64,000 bases of DNA from an uncultured Candidatus Saccharibacteria bacterium (GTDB lineage: Bacteria > Patescibacteriota > Saccharimonadia > Saccharimonadales > Saccharimonadaceae), in the NCBI GenBank assembly GCA_948477625.1, contig CAOLNK010000003.1, forward strand, positions 1-64,000. The letters are read 5' to 3'. The first letter of the stretch is position 1, and each line of letters begins with the position of its first letter. The notes under the pieces were generated by a model that was not told where the DNA came from, did not search any database, and saw only the letters and a program-made list of their open reading frames with translations. This document shows, in pieces, positions 17,936-26,721 of the stretch. A program made the position numbers and the translations under genes.

Positions 17936-18129
17936 TTGCTTGCTACGAATGGCAACAACGCTAGATGTCGTGCCCGCTTCACTGCCACAGCAAGTTGTCG
18001 CTGCTGCTTAGCCGTCAAACCAGTCTTCGAAATTGGTTCAATCCGACCGTAGATATCGATATAGCGTTGCAAAGTCTTCACATCGCGATAATCAAAATAC
18101 AAATTTGGATTTACTTTAACTTTTCTCAT
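17932..18129 (-). CDS. rpsR: 30S ribosomal protein S18
   Basis: A 65-residue S18 with the RNA-binding signature ([14 protein letters not shown], then [14 protein letters not shown]). It is the third gene of the standard rpsF-ssb-rpsR operon. GAGGAGA precedes the ATG. A shorter paralogue is at 2238-2402. Confidence 0.93.
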   Translation of the reverse strand: MRKVKVNPNLYFDYRDVKTLQRYIDIYGRIEPISKTGLTAKQQRQLAVAVKRARHLALLPFVASN

Positions 18130-18151
18130 AAATTCTCCTCTTTATCACCCG

Positions 18152-18625
18152 TTAAAATGGAATCTCATCCAGGTTAATTTGGTCGTCCGGCACATCATCC
18201 GGCACTACATCGCTGCTCATGTCCACATCAGCATCCGCGCTCTTGCTGGCACCACGATTGCTCGAATAGCCACCGCCATTGCCACCATTGCCATTATTAC
18301 CGATGAAAGAGAAATCTTCCACCACAATTTCAGTCCGGGAACGCTTCTGCCCGGAATTCTTATCTTCCCAACTCCGCTGTTCCAATCTTCCCGACACTAG
18401 CAACGCCGAACCCTTGTGCACATACTGACAAATAATCTCTGCTGACTTACCCCAAGCCACACAGTCAAGATAAGACACCTGGTCTTGCTGATTGCCACTG
18501 CTATCCTTGAACGACCGATTCACCGCAATCGCAAAACTACATACTTGCGAACCACTACCAGTCGTGCGCATTTCGGGGTCACGAGTAATATTGCCAGCAA
18601 TAATCGCTTTACTAAATCCGCGCAC
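18152..18625 (-). CDS. ssb: Single-stranded DNA-binding protein
   Basis: 157 residues. An OB fold (FSKAIIAGNITRDPEMRTT to about residue 110), a Gly/Asn-rich flexible linker, and an acidic tail ending DEIPF, the usual docking peptide for repair and replication partners. Its start codon overlaps the end of rpsF by one base. Confidence 0.95.
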   Translation of the reverse strand: MRGFSKAIIAGNITRDPEMRTTGSGSQVCSFAIAVNRSFKDSSGNQQDQVSYLDCVAWGKSAEIICQYVHKGSALLVSGRLEQRSWEDKNSGQKRSRTEIVVEDFSFIGNNGNGGNGGGYSSNRGASKSADADVDMSSDVVPDDVPDDQINLDEIPF

Positions 18626-18990
18626 TATTTATCCTCCTCAGTTTCCTCTTCATCTTCGGCACCATGAGCCCGGCGAACAGCTTGCTTAGCTTCCGCCTTC
18701 AACTTCCGCTCATCCACCGTCACCAAAAGATGACGCAATACTTCGTCCGTAATATTGAGTGAGCTCTCAATCTTCACTGGAGCATCGGCTGGCAGCTCCA
18801 CTTCATAGTAGCAGTATACTGCAAAATCTTGACCCTTAATACTATAAGCCAAGCGCTTCTTGCCATCATTGACTTCTTTGGTAATCTTGCCACCGTTCTT
18901 CTCAATCAAATCTTTGATTTTGGTAGTGGCCGGTTCAAGGTTCATCTCCAAATCTGGATGCACCAAGACCGTAAGTTCGTAATTTTTCAT
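18625..18990 (-). CDS. rpsF: 30S ribosomal protein S6
   Basis: 121 residues with the S6 core (MKNYELTVLVHP, then KRLAYSIKGQDFAVYCYYEVE). The start at 18990 is chosen because AAGGAG lies 6 bases upstream and it matches the conserved N-terminus; the frame is open further up but without support. S6 pairs with S18 in the small subunit, which explains the operon. Confidence 0.95.
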   Translation of the reverse strand: MKNYELTVLVHPDLEMNLEPATTKIKDLIEKNGGKITKEVNDGKKRLAYSIKGQDFAVYCYYEVELPADAPVKIESSLNITDEVLRHLLVTVDERKLKAEAKQAVRRAHGAEDEEETEEDK

Positions 18991-19133
18991 TACAACTCCT
19001 TTGGTTAAAGCAAGCACGGCTCTCTCACCTGCTCGCTGAGCTAATATCCCTCTAATTCTATCACACTGCACCACCCCTGTCAATCCGCAAAATCATCTTT
19101 TAGCGAAGAAGATACTTTGCTATAATAATCTAA

Positions 19134-19553
19134 ATGAATCCAAAGAAAATCGAAAAATTTATCCACAAACAAAAAGTTAGCTTCATCTGCTCTATTGATG
19201 ACGAAAATTACCCCAACGTCCGCGCAATGTTAAAACCCAGAGAACACATTGGCCTTAAAGAATTCTACTTTTCTACTAACACCTCTTCAGCCAAAGTCCA
19301 ACAATACCGCAATAATCCCAACGCCAGCATTTATTTCTACCACAAAGGCCTCATCAAGTACACCGGTGTTATACTCAAAGGCAAAATGAAAGTCTTAACC
19401 GACCAAACTACCAAAGATCTAATTTGGCGCACTGGAGACACAATATTTTACAAAAAGGGCAAAACCGACCCAGACTACTGTGTACTAAAATTTACTGCCA
19501 CCAGCGGAAGATATTACCAAAATTTACAAACCCAAAGCTTTAAAATCAAATAG
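19134..19553 (+). CDS. Pyridoxamine 5'-phosphate oxidase-family (FMN-binding split barrel) protein
   Basis: 139 residues. The split-barrel pattern is visible (VSFICSIDDENYPNVRAM, then FYFSTNTSSAKVQQYRNNP and ASIYFYH). Family members bind FMN, F420 or haem; the substrate here is unknown. TATAAT is 7 bases before the ATG with no Shine-Dalgarno, so probably leaderless. It converges with ftsK with a 1-base gap. Confidence 0.8.
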   Translation: MNPKKIEKFIHKQKVSFICSIDDENYPNVRAMLKPREHIGLKEFYFSTNTSSAKVQQYRNNPNASIYFYHKGLIKYTGVILKGKMKVLTDQTTKDLIWRTGDTIFYKKGKTDPDYCVLKFTATSGRYYQNLQTQSFKIK

Positions 19554-19554
19554 C

Positions 19555-21846
19555 CTATTCTCCACCACCATTCGCCAGCTGATCAAAATCATCCATCGAG
19601 CTAATCAATACATCACGTGGCTTATGCCCATTCGCTGGGCCAATCACCCCAATTTCCTCTAACCAAATTGCCAATCCCGACACAAAACCATGCCCCTTAC
19701 CCAGCCAAGTCTGCAAACTAGCCGTCGAAAACTTACCATTCTTCAATGTAATTTCAATTGCCTTACGCACTACTGGATCATTCGGATCGTATCGCCGGCC
19801 AAGGTCGCCAATTGCGCCACCATCCGCCGGGCCCATACCTTTAATCTGCACTGGCTGCGCGACCACTTCATCATTATATTCTGGACCACGCTGCGCTCGC
19901 AAAAAGTCTGCCAATTTCGCTACATCCTCATCACTCGCCCACGCACCCTGAATCCGCCTCGGCTTACCCATCATCTCAGTCGTCAACATCAACATATCAC
20001 CCTTACCTAACAACTTCTCTGCACCAGTCATATCTAGCATCACGCGCGAATCAATCTGACTCCCCACCGCAAAAGCAATCCTTCCCGGAATGTTAGCTTT
20101 AATCAAACCCGTAATCACTTTTACTTCCGGCCTCTGGGTCGCTAGCACCAGGTGAATACCCGCCGCACGCCCCTTCTGCGCAATCCGCACAATTGGCATT
20201 TCCAAATCTTTTCCTGCCATCATCATCAAATCGGCCATCTCATCAATCAAAATCACAATATATGGCATCTGCTCACCCTTGTGACCTTCTTCACCTTCCT
20301 TCTGTTCCCCCTCCGCTTGCTTAGCCATCTTAGCATTATAATCCACGATATTCTTCACGCGCTCTTCCGCCATCAAAGTATAGCGCTTCTCCATTTCATT
20401 CACTGCCCAACGCATAGCACTCAATGCCTTATCTACTTGTGTAATAATCGGTGTCAAGAGATGCGGAATTCCATCATATTGCGCCATTTCCACTTGCTTT
20501 GGATCCACAATAATCAATTTCATATCACTTGGTGCATTACGATACAACAAACTAGAAATCAAAGTGTTTGTCATTACTGACTTACCCGAACCAGTGGTAC
20601 CAGCAATCAAAAGATGTGGCATCTTAGCCAAATTCGCTACCACTGCTTTACCAGAAATATCTTTGCCTACCGCAAATGTCAGCGGATCAGTTGCATTCTT
20701 CCACTCTTTGCTCTCTATCACGCCCCGCAGGCGCACATCCGCCGACTTCGCATTTGGCAACTCCACACCCACTGAACGCGTCCCCGGGATCGGAGCTTCA
20801 ATCCTAATTTTATCTACTGCAAGGTTTAAGGCCAACTCCTTGTCGCGCGCCAAAATCTTCGACAAGTTTACTCCCTGTGGCGGGCGCATGGTATACTGCG
20901 TCACCCGTGGACCCACATTCGCACCCTCCATCTCTACCTCAATTCCAAATTCACCCAAAGTTGTCTTAATAATTTGTGCATTCTGTTGAATATCGCCCGG
21001 ATTAGCCGGTGATTGCTTCTTCTCCAACAAACTAATATCTGGCATCTTCCAGTTTGGGTCACTCACGGCGACCAATGCCCGCTCTGGCTCTGGAGCCGGT
21101 ACGCTCTTCCCGACCTTGTCTGGCTTGCCACCTAGGCGCGCCTTCAAAGACATCGGCTCTGCCGCCGGCGTATCATCTACCGCTACCCCAGAGTTTACTT
21201 TAATTTCTAAGTCACCGCCCTTAACTTTCTCGCCCTTTTCGGCCTTACGTGCCAACCTCTCATTATGCTTATCTTCACTTGCACCAGTATGGAAAATTGC
21301 CGCAATTCCCTTAAACACCGTCACCGGATTCGTCTGCAAAATGAAAATTGCTGTCACAAACATCAATACCACATAAATAAACACTGCTACTCCGGCATTC
21401 ACAATCTGTACCATCAAACCATTCAGCCACTCCCCCACAATACCGCCTGTTGGCTCAACCTCGCCAATCGTAGGAATCCCTGCAATTCCCGCTACCCAAA
21501 AAATCATCAAGAATGATGCTAGCCACATCACCACCGGCAAACGGTTGTCATCACTCCGGAAAATTTTTACCGCCAGCCACACAAGCAAAAACGGTAACAA
21601 ATACTGCGCATAACCAATCAACCACGTTAAGCCATCAATCGCTGAATTCAATACCGGACCACCATCGCCCAACCATGCAAAAATCAATACTACTACCACT
21701 ACCAACATCAACACTGCCATTACCTGGCGCCAAAAACCGCCCGGCAGCTCATGCTCTGGCGCTACTTCCTTAGCCCGCGCCCTGGCACTCGTAGTTCGTT
21801 TTTTATTTGACGTCTTCTTCTTAGACGTCGACCTCCGTTTTGCCAT
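19555..21846 (-). CDS. ftsK: DNA translocase FtsK/SpoIIIE
   Basis: A 763-residue septal DNA pump that clears chromosomes from the closing division site. It has a Lys/Arg-rich N-terminus, about four membrane helices (residues ~50-190), a short linker, the motor with Walker A (AGTTGSGKSVMTN) and Walker B (VILIDEMADLM), and a C-terminal winged-helix gamma domain (SLQTWLGKGHG). The start MAKRRSTSKKKT at 21846 is preferred over an upstream in-frame codon because a TATAAT box ends 9 bases before it. Cassette 8 lies just upstream in the same orientation. Confidence 0.93.
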   Translation of the reverse strand: MAKRRSTSKKKTSNKKRTTSARARAKEVAPEHELPGGFWRQVMAVLMLVVVVVLIFAWLGDGGPVLNSAIDGLTWLIGYAQYLLPFLLVWLAVKIFRSDDNRLPVVMWLASFLMIFWVAGIAGIPTIGEVEPTGGIVGEWLNGLMVQIVNAGVAVFIYVVLMFVTAIFILQTNPVTVFKGIAAIFHTGASEDKHNERLARKAEKGEKVKGGDLEIKVNSGVAVDDTPAAEPMSLKARLGGKPDKVGKSVPAPEPERALVAVSDPNWKMPDISLLEKKQSPANPGDIQQNAQIIKTTLGEFGIEVEMEGANVGPRVTQYTMRPPQGVNLSKILARDKELALNLAVDKIRIEAPIPGTRSVGVELPNAKSADVRLRGVIESKEWKNATDPLTFAVGKDISGKAVVANLAKMPHLLIAGTTGSGKSVMTNTLISSLLYRNAPSDMKLIIVDPKQVEMAQYDGIPHLLTPIITQVDKALSAMRWAVNEMEKRYTLMAEERVKNIVDYNAKMAKQAEGEQKEGEEGHKGEQMPYIVILIDEMADLMMMAGKDLEMPIVRIAQKGRAAGIHLVLATQRPEVKVITGLIKANIPGRIAFAVGSQIDSRVMLDMTGAEKLLGKGDMLMLTTEMMGKPRRIQGAWASDEDVAKLADFLRAQRGPEYNDEVVAQPVQIKGMGPADGGAIGDLGRRYDPNDPVVRKAIEITLKNGKFSTASLQTWLGKGHGFVSGLAIWLEEIGVIGPANGHKPRDVLISSMDDFDQLANGGGE

Positions 21847-21890
21847 ATACCCTATATTATACACAACTTCCCCCAAAACACAAAGCCCCT

Positions 21891-22120
21891 CTACATGTCT
21901 AATACAGTACTAAGGCAGCGGAGGGGGAAACCATCCCAATGCTCGTATGGACCGTCTGACGGATTCACTGCGGAGGCATGGAAGGCGAGGTAATAAGCGC
22001 TAGGAGTAGTAGTGCCATCATAGCGAGTAGATGACGCTCGTGACGACCAGTAGACAGCAGTAATGCTGGCGCTCATAAAAGTACCAGTAGTGGGTAAGTA
22101 GACATACCCGCTGCGCACGA
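21891..22120 (-). repeat. FISUMP-like variable cassette (copy 8)
   Basis: Variable middle YVYLPTTGTFMSAS, VYWSSRASST, YYLAFH, VNPSDGP, HWDGFPLRC. It ends 45 bases upstream of the ftsK start, on the same strand. Confidence 0.92.
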
Positions 22121-22136
22121 TTTTCAACGAAATTTT

Positions 22137-22165
22137 TTGCCAAACTAAAAACGTTATGTTACACT
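22137..22165 (+). promoter_or_regulatory. Promoter for structured leader R1
   Basis: TTGCCA, 17-base spacer, TACACT with an upstream TG. Transcription would start at about 22172, at the first strand of the closing helix. Confidence 0.6.
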
Positions 22166-22169
22166 GAAA

Positions 22170-22308
22170 TTGTACCAATTTTATCAACAATATAGCCACC
22201 GGTTTTGTCACTTGTGGTCAGTGGTTAAAAGGGGCATCGTGAGTCCCTAGAAGACTGCTGATTACAGTGGCTATGATAGGATTGGTACACCTCGCGGTGC
22301 CCTTTTTT
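22170..22308 (+). promoter_or_regulatory. Riboswitch-like leader R1 with terminator
   Basis: TTGTACCAAT (22170-22179) pairs with ATTGGTACA (22281-22289); inside it ATAGCCAC (22192-22199) pairs with GTGGCTAT (22267-22274), enclosing a further branched region. The 3' strand of the outer helix contains the 5' arm of a terminator (GGTACACC, TCGC, GGTGCCC, TTTTTT; 22284-22308), so outer helix and terminator exclude each other. The TM2 gene follows at 22354. I match it to no known riboswitch class. Confidence 0.6.
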
Positions 22309-22353
22309 GATTGTGGCATTGCGACAATAATAACCAATCTACAAGGAGGTAGA

Positions 22354-22818
22354 ATGAACACTAACGGTTTTAAGTCAGCAACCACAGCCGGGCTACTCGG
22401 AATTTTTCTCGGCGCAGTCGGCGCCCACTGCTGGTATCTTGGCGACAAGAAAAAAGGCACCACTCACGTCATCATCTTTGGCGCTGGCATGGTAGCCCTC
22501 ATCATCGGAGGAGCCATCCTGCCCTCAATACTATCATTTTGGACGCTCTATCGCATACTCTGGTTGATCTCAATCTTAAACTGGGCTGGCTGGCTCGCCA
22601 TCGGTGCTAGCGAAGTCTGGGGCTTTATCGAAGGTATCCAAATTCTCACCCAGGGCGACGCCGGCCTCGCCCAAAAAGGTTACCGCATTGCGCCTAACGC
22701 CATGCAAAACTTCGGTGGTAATTTTAACAACCCAAACACCCCAAACAACCATCCCGCCAACCAAATAAGCCAAAATCACCCCAATCAAAATAACTCCGGG
22801 AATCACTATAATGGATAG
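22354..22818 (+). CDS. TM2 domain membrane protein
   Basis: 154 residues. The first ~100 residues carry the TM2 pattern (GLLGIFLGAVGAHCWYLGDKKKG, then paired hydrophobic helices and WGFIEGIQIL); the tail is Asn/Pro-rich and probably disordered. CAAGGAGG lies 6 bases before the ATG at 22354, which decides the start. Function of TM2 proteins is unclear. Expression is likely governed by leader R1 upstream. It overlaps the next gene by 8 bases. Confidence 0.78.
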   Translation: MNTNGFKSATTAGLLGIFLGAVGAHCWYLGDKKKGTTHVIIFGAGMVALIIGGAILPSILSFWTLYRILWLISILNWAGWLAIGASEVWGFIEGIQILTQGDAGLAQKGYRIAPNAMQNFGGNFNNPNTPNNHPANQISQNHPNQNNSGNHYNG

Positions 22819-23230
22819 TCAACCGCTCCCCACACCAGCACCAACACCACTCCCATCCAAAAAGAAAACCCCTTTAACCCTCGGACTCATCCTCAGCGCC
22901 GTCGCCATTGTAACCATAGTGACCGGCGTCGTCATCTTCAATACTACCAAAAAAGTCGATTACGAAGAAACTTATCAGCTTGCCAAGGACGTAAAATCCC
23001 AGGTTAGCCAAGTGGCTTACGAAACCGATTGTGCCAATGTACTCAATTTTGCCAAATCACGTAGTCCAGATATAGAAAAGTACAATTCCTACATACAGGG
23101 TTGCGAAACCATCGGCGAAAAATTCGCTAAGCTCCAAACCTCAGTTGAACAACTCGGGGCCTCAACCGGTGTCAAAAATGACAGTGAACTGCGCGCCGCA
23201 TACGAGGATTTTCAAATTCCCTCCGCTTAG
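22811..23230 (+). pseudogene. Membrane-anchored protein, N-terminal part of a frameshifted gene
   Basis: 139 residues: Pro-rich start (TPAPTPLPSKKKT), one membrane helix (residues ~23-43), then an extracytoplasmic helical part ending FQIPSA-stop. The next frame is open across this stop and continues in the same style (LAVPNTDNLKQQLRLYQAW) to 23685, so one protein of about 290 residues appears to be split by a single frameshift near 23220. No good slippery heptamer is seen, so a mutation or a base-calling error is more likely than programmed shifting. Family unknown. Confidence 0.65.
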
Positions 23231-23685
23231 CTGTTCCAAACACGGATAACCTCAAACAACAGCTCAGGCTCTACCAAGCCTGGCATGAGTTTGTCATGTC
23301 CGAGCGCGCGCTCATGATTGCCAAAGCCAACGAATCCGCAATCAAAGCTGTCGCCCAGCCATTACTAGATTCTGGTAACACCACTTTACAGCAATATGGC
23401 GAAGGCTGGTTAGAAAAAACCTTAGCCTATGCTGAAGCCGCCTGGACATACAATAACTCCGGCGGCAACCTCAATTCCGCCGCTCGCAGAGCACTCAAGC
23501 AAGAAGCCACCAACAAAAATAACGAACAAACCGAGTGGGTCAAAGCTAATGAACCTGACATTTTAGAGCTAGGTGGTTTAGATTTTAGTCAACTACGCGC
23601 CCTCGGGTCAAAGTTTGACCAAATCTACGAAACCATTAAAAATAAGTATATGGAAGGCGACGATTCCCTAATTTTGCTTTATTAA
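23231..23685 (+). pseudogene. C-terminal part of the frameshifted membrane-anchored protein
   Basis: An in-frame ATG exists at 23296 (MSERALMIAKANESAI) but has no Shine-Dalgarno; open reading extends back into the upstream fragment in the -1 frame. The content is helical, Ala/Asn-rich, ending GDDSLILLY. Best read as the second half of the 22811 gene. Confidence 0.6.
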
Positions 23686-23722
23686 TTACAAAAATCTCCA
23701 AATTTACAGGGATAAAATCTAG

Positions 23723-23758
23723 TTGAACTTGTACAGCGTGCACAAGTTCAACTTTTTC
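23723..23758 (+). terminator. Terminator merging into a cassette start
   Basis: An 11-bp stem GTTGAACTTGT / ACAAGTTCAAC, followed by TTTTT which runs directly into the cassette start TTCGTGCGC. Confidence 0.7.
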
Positions 23759-23992
23759 GTGCGCAGCGGGTACATGAATCTACCTGGTGTTAGTGGTGCT
23801 ACTCTCAGGGACGCTGGCAGCATTGGTTACTGGTGGTCGTCGCGTGGATCTAGTACTCGCTTTGACGGCGTCGCTACGCCTAGCGCTTACGTCTTCGCCT
23901 TTAGTGGTACTGATGTGAACCCGTCGCATGGCCCGGGTGACCGCTACCATGGTTTCCCCCTCCGCTGCCTTAGTACTGTATTAGACATGTAG
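23756..23992 (+). repeat. FISUMP-like variable cassette (copy 9)
   Basis: Variable middle YMNLPGVSGATLRDAG, YWWSSRGSST, YVFAFS, VNPSHGP, RYHGFPLRC, then STVLDM-stop. It starts at the T-run of the preceding terminator. Confidence 0.93.
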
Positions 23993-24083
23993 AGTGGAGA
24001 GAAAATATAAGGCAAACCCAGGAGCGAATTTAGCTCGGAACTATAGGGCGACGGGCTTTTCGATGCAGTACCGACAAACCCCA

Positions 24084-24205
24084 GGGCAAAGTTATTAGCA
24101 ATGAGATGCAAAGCAGAGATGAGGAAACGCAAGAAGGACGTATTATATACGTCCTTCTATGGTACCGCAATTTCTAACGCCGTAGACCGCGCTAAGAACG
24201 AGCCC
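24084..24205. repeat. Long imperfect palindrome B (abuts pnp stop)
   Basis: Nearly identical to element A at 17092-17213. It starts at the first base after the TAG stop of pnp on the minus strand (one base shared). The 90 bases between it and cassette 9 contain partial similarity to the flanks of element A (CCCAGGGCAAAGTTATTAGC). Confidence 0.8.
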
Positions 24206-26376
24206 TACTCGACGTTCCGCATAGTGAGGGAAAGCCTTCCCCGATCATCAATCGCCGTCAACTTCACCTTCACCTTCTGCCCAACCTTCAAGACATCGCT
24301 CACATTTTCAACCCGCTTATCAGAAATCTGGCTCACGTGAAGCATACCATCAACCCCTGGCAAAATCGTCACAAATGCACCAAAGTCCTTGATCGTCGCC
24401 ACAGTGCCTTCATAAACCTTCCCCACCTCCGGCTCTTCCACCAAACCTTTAATCCAGGTCAACGCTTTTTCAATTGCCTCATTCTCACCAGAAATTGTCA
24501 CAAGGCCAGAATCATCAATATCCACCATCGCGCCAGTTTCCGAGGTAACCTTATTAATCATCTCACCACCCTTACCAATAATTGCTCCAATCTTGTCTGG
24601 GTTTACCATCAATTTTTCAATCTTTGGCGCATACTTAGAAATTTCTGGCCGTGGCTTTGGAATCACGCCCAGCATGTGCTCCAAAATGAACATCCGCCCA
24701 TCATGGCTCTGCGCAATCGCCTTCTCCAAGATGTCCACTGGCAAACCATGCACCTTCATATCCATCTGGAGCGCCGTAATACCTTCTGTCGTACCCGTCA
24801 CCTTAAAGTCCATATCCCCCGCGAAATCTTCCGCGTCCATCAAGTCAGTCAAAACATAAGCCTTCTCTACATCATCCGACGTAATCTCCTTACCTACTGG
24901 CACATCCACCATCAAGCCCATCGCCACACCCGACACTGGCCGCTTCAAAGGCACACCGGCGTCCATCAACGCCATACAAGATGAACAAGTTGCCGCCATA
25001 CTCGTACTACCATTCTGGCTCATAATTTCCGTCACACTCCGAATCGCATATGGGAATTCCTCTTCGCTCGGCAACATTGGCAAAAGTGCCCGCTCCGCCA
25101 AGTATCCGTGACCAATCTCACGCCGTCCCGGTGAACCAATCCGCCCCACTTCGCCTACCGTATAGGCTGGAGCATTATAATGATGCATATAGCGCCGCTT
25201 ACCATCGGTCACTTCCATCGTATCCACCACTTGCGCAAAGCTCAGCGGCGCCAAAGTTACAATATTCAGCGCCTGAGTCAAACCACGCGTAAACAAGCTT
25301 GACCCATGCACCCGTGGCAACACGCCTACTTGGCTCGACAATGATCGCACTTCGGTCAGCTTCCGCCCATCCGGACGTACACCGTCTTCAATAATTCCCC
25401 GCCGTACTTCATGATTCACCGCCAAATCAAACGCTTGGTCATATTCTCCCTGCATCCGGTCAGTATAATCCGCAATCTTCTCTTCCTCAGTTTCACCTTC
25501 ACCCAATTCGGGTGCCAGCTCAGCGTGCATTTGCTCACGTAGCTGTGCCACAATCTCTTGACGTTCCAGCACATTTCCACGTACCTTCTCACCTGCATGT
25601 GCCTGATACCAAGCCTCCACGCGCTCTTGGATGCCTTCATCTGGCAACACTAACTCGTATTCCTGCTCAGTCACACCCACAGCCTTAGCTAACTCACGTT
25701 GCAAATCCAACGCCGGTTGTACATTCTTCACCGCCCAGTGCATCGCCTCAATAATCATGGCTTCCGGCACTTCATTTGCGCCCGCTTCCACCATCATTAC
25801 TTTGCCATCTTTACAAGCCACCACGAGATCCATAATACTCTGTTCACGCTCTTCCGCATTCAAGAAAGCCTTAAACTCACCATTAATCCGTCCAATCCGC
25901 AACCCTGCCACTGGCCCATCAAACGGTACCCCGGCAAGCATCAAAGCGCTCGACGCCGCAATCATCGCCACCATGTCTGGACGAAACTCTGGGTCCATCG
26001 CCAGCACCGTAGTCACCACCTGTACTTCTTGACGGTATCCCTTCGGGAACAATGGGCGAATCGGCCGATCAATCAACCGCCCCACCAACACCGCTTCATC
26101 CGCCGGCTTACCTTCACGCTTGATAAACTTCGAACCAGAAATCTTCCCCGCTGCATAAAACTTCTCTTCGTAGTCAATCGTCAGTGGGAAGAAATCCTGC
26201 ACCACTGGCTTTTTGCCTACTACTACCGAACCCAAAACTACAGTTTCACCATAGCCCACGAGCACGCTCGCAGTACTCCGGAATCCCACACGATTTACTT
26301 CTAATGTCAATTTGCGACCACAAAGCTCGGTCTCTACCCGCACCATCTGCTTGCCGCTCGGATTAATAATATCCAT
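24205..26376 (-). CDS. pnp: Polynucleotide phosphorylase
   Basis: 723 residues with the full layout: two RNase PH domains joined by an alpha-helical domain, a KH domain (KIGAIIGKGGEMINKVTSETG) and an S1 domain (GKVYEGTVATIKDFGAFVTILPG). It degrades RNA 3'-5' with phosphate. AAAGGGAAG lies before the ATG. A 218-base structured 5' leader precedes it, as in other bacteria where PNPase controls its own mRNA. Confidence 0.96.
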   Translation of the reverse strand: MDIINPSGKQMVRVETELCGRKLTLEVNRVGFRSTASVLVGYGETVVLGSVVVGKKPVVQDFFPLTIDYEEKFYAAGKISGSKFIKREGKPADEAVLVGRLIDRPIRPLFPKGYRQEVQVVTTVLAMDPEFRPDMVAMIAASSALMLAGVPFDGPVAGLRIGRINGEFKAFLNAEEREQSIMDLVVACKDGKVMMVEAGANEVPEAMIIEAMHWAVKNVQPALDLQRELAKAVGVTEQEYELVLPDEGIQERVEAWYQAHAGEKVRGNVLERQEIVAQLREQMHAELAPELGEGETEEEKIADYTDRMQGEYDQAFDLAVNHEVRRGIIEDGVRPDGRKLTEVRSLSSQVGVLPRVHGSSLFTRGLTQALNIVTLAPLSFAQVVDTMEVTDGKRRYMHHYNAPAYTVGEVGRIGSPGRREIGHGYLAERALLPMLPSEEEFPYAIRSVTEIMSQNGSTSMAATCSSCMALMDAGVPLKRPVSGVAMGLMVDVPVGKEITSDDVEKAYVLTDLMDAEDFAGDMDFKVTGTTEGITALQMDMKVHGLPVDILEKAIAQSHDGRMFILEHMLGVIPKPRPEISKYAPKIEKLMVNPDKIGAIIGKGGEMINKVTSETGAMVDIDDSGLVTISGENEAIEKALTWIKGLVEEPEVGKVYEGTVATIKDFGAFVTILPGVDGMLHVSQISDKRVENVSDVLKVGQKVKVKLTAIDDRGRLSLTMRNVE

Positions 26377-26606
26377 GCTTCCCTTTCTTGGGAAAACCTC
26401 AGAGAGAAAGGTTATGAACGCCAGAAACTAGACGACTACTTTATCAAAGGCTCCGTCGCGACCAACGGGGAGCGCCGAAGTGCAGTCTCACCCGTAACGA
26501 CTGGCTGAGATAAACGTGCCTGGATGAAGTAGTTGACTAGTAAGCTAGCTTTAAATAACATTTCTCTCTGCCGTCTTCCCAATGTTAATTTTCTACCCCT
26601 ATTATA
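26377..26606 (-). promoter_or_regulatory. Promoter and long structured 5' leader of pnp
   Basis: TATAAT (26601-26606 on the minus strand, preceded by TGTGC) starts a transcript about 218 bases before the pnp ATG. The leader contains nested long-range pairs: TTGGGAA with TTCCCAA, AGAGAGAAA..TTAT with ATAAC.TTTCTCTCT, and ACTACTT.ATC with GAT.AAGTAGT. No convincing protein is encoded in it. Confidence 0.6.
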
Positions 26607-26637
26607 GCACACTTCCCCACCATTTGCCAGAAGAGTA

Positions 26638-26666
26638 TTGACAAAAATCATCATCTGTGCTATAAT
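26638..26666 (+). promoter_or_regulatory. Promoter, divergent from pnp
   Basis: TTGACA, 17-base spacer ending TGTGC, TATAAT. The 5' UTR contains TTCGTGCGC at 26683-26691, identical to the first 9 bases of the cassettes. Confidence 0.85.
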
Positions 26667-26721
26667 GGAAGTATGGGATTATTTCGTGCGCCCATCAAGT
26701 ACAAATACAAGGAGAAAAAGA

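Noticed and set aside
22170..22308. 6S RNA or T-box identity for leader R1
   Set aside because: No T-box AGGGTGG motif is present, and the terminator-overlap and downstream gene fit a leader better than 6S RNA; this was judged by eye only.
26436..26654. 72-residue frame across the pnp leader
   Set aside because: It spans the pnp promoter and a strongly folded leader and has no ribosome binding site.
26683..26691. TTCGTGCGC identical to the cassette start, in the 5' UTR of the 207-residue gene
   Set aside because: Nine bases alone, with no further cassette sequence after it, can occur by chance; kept only as a note.
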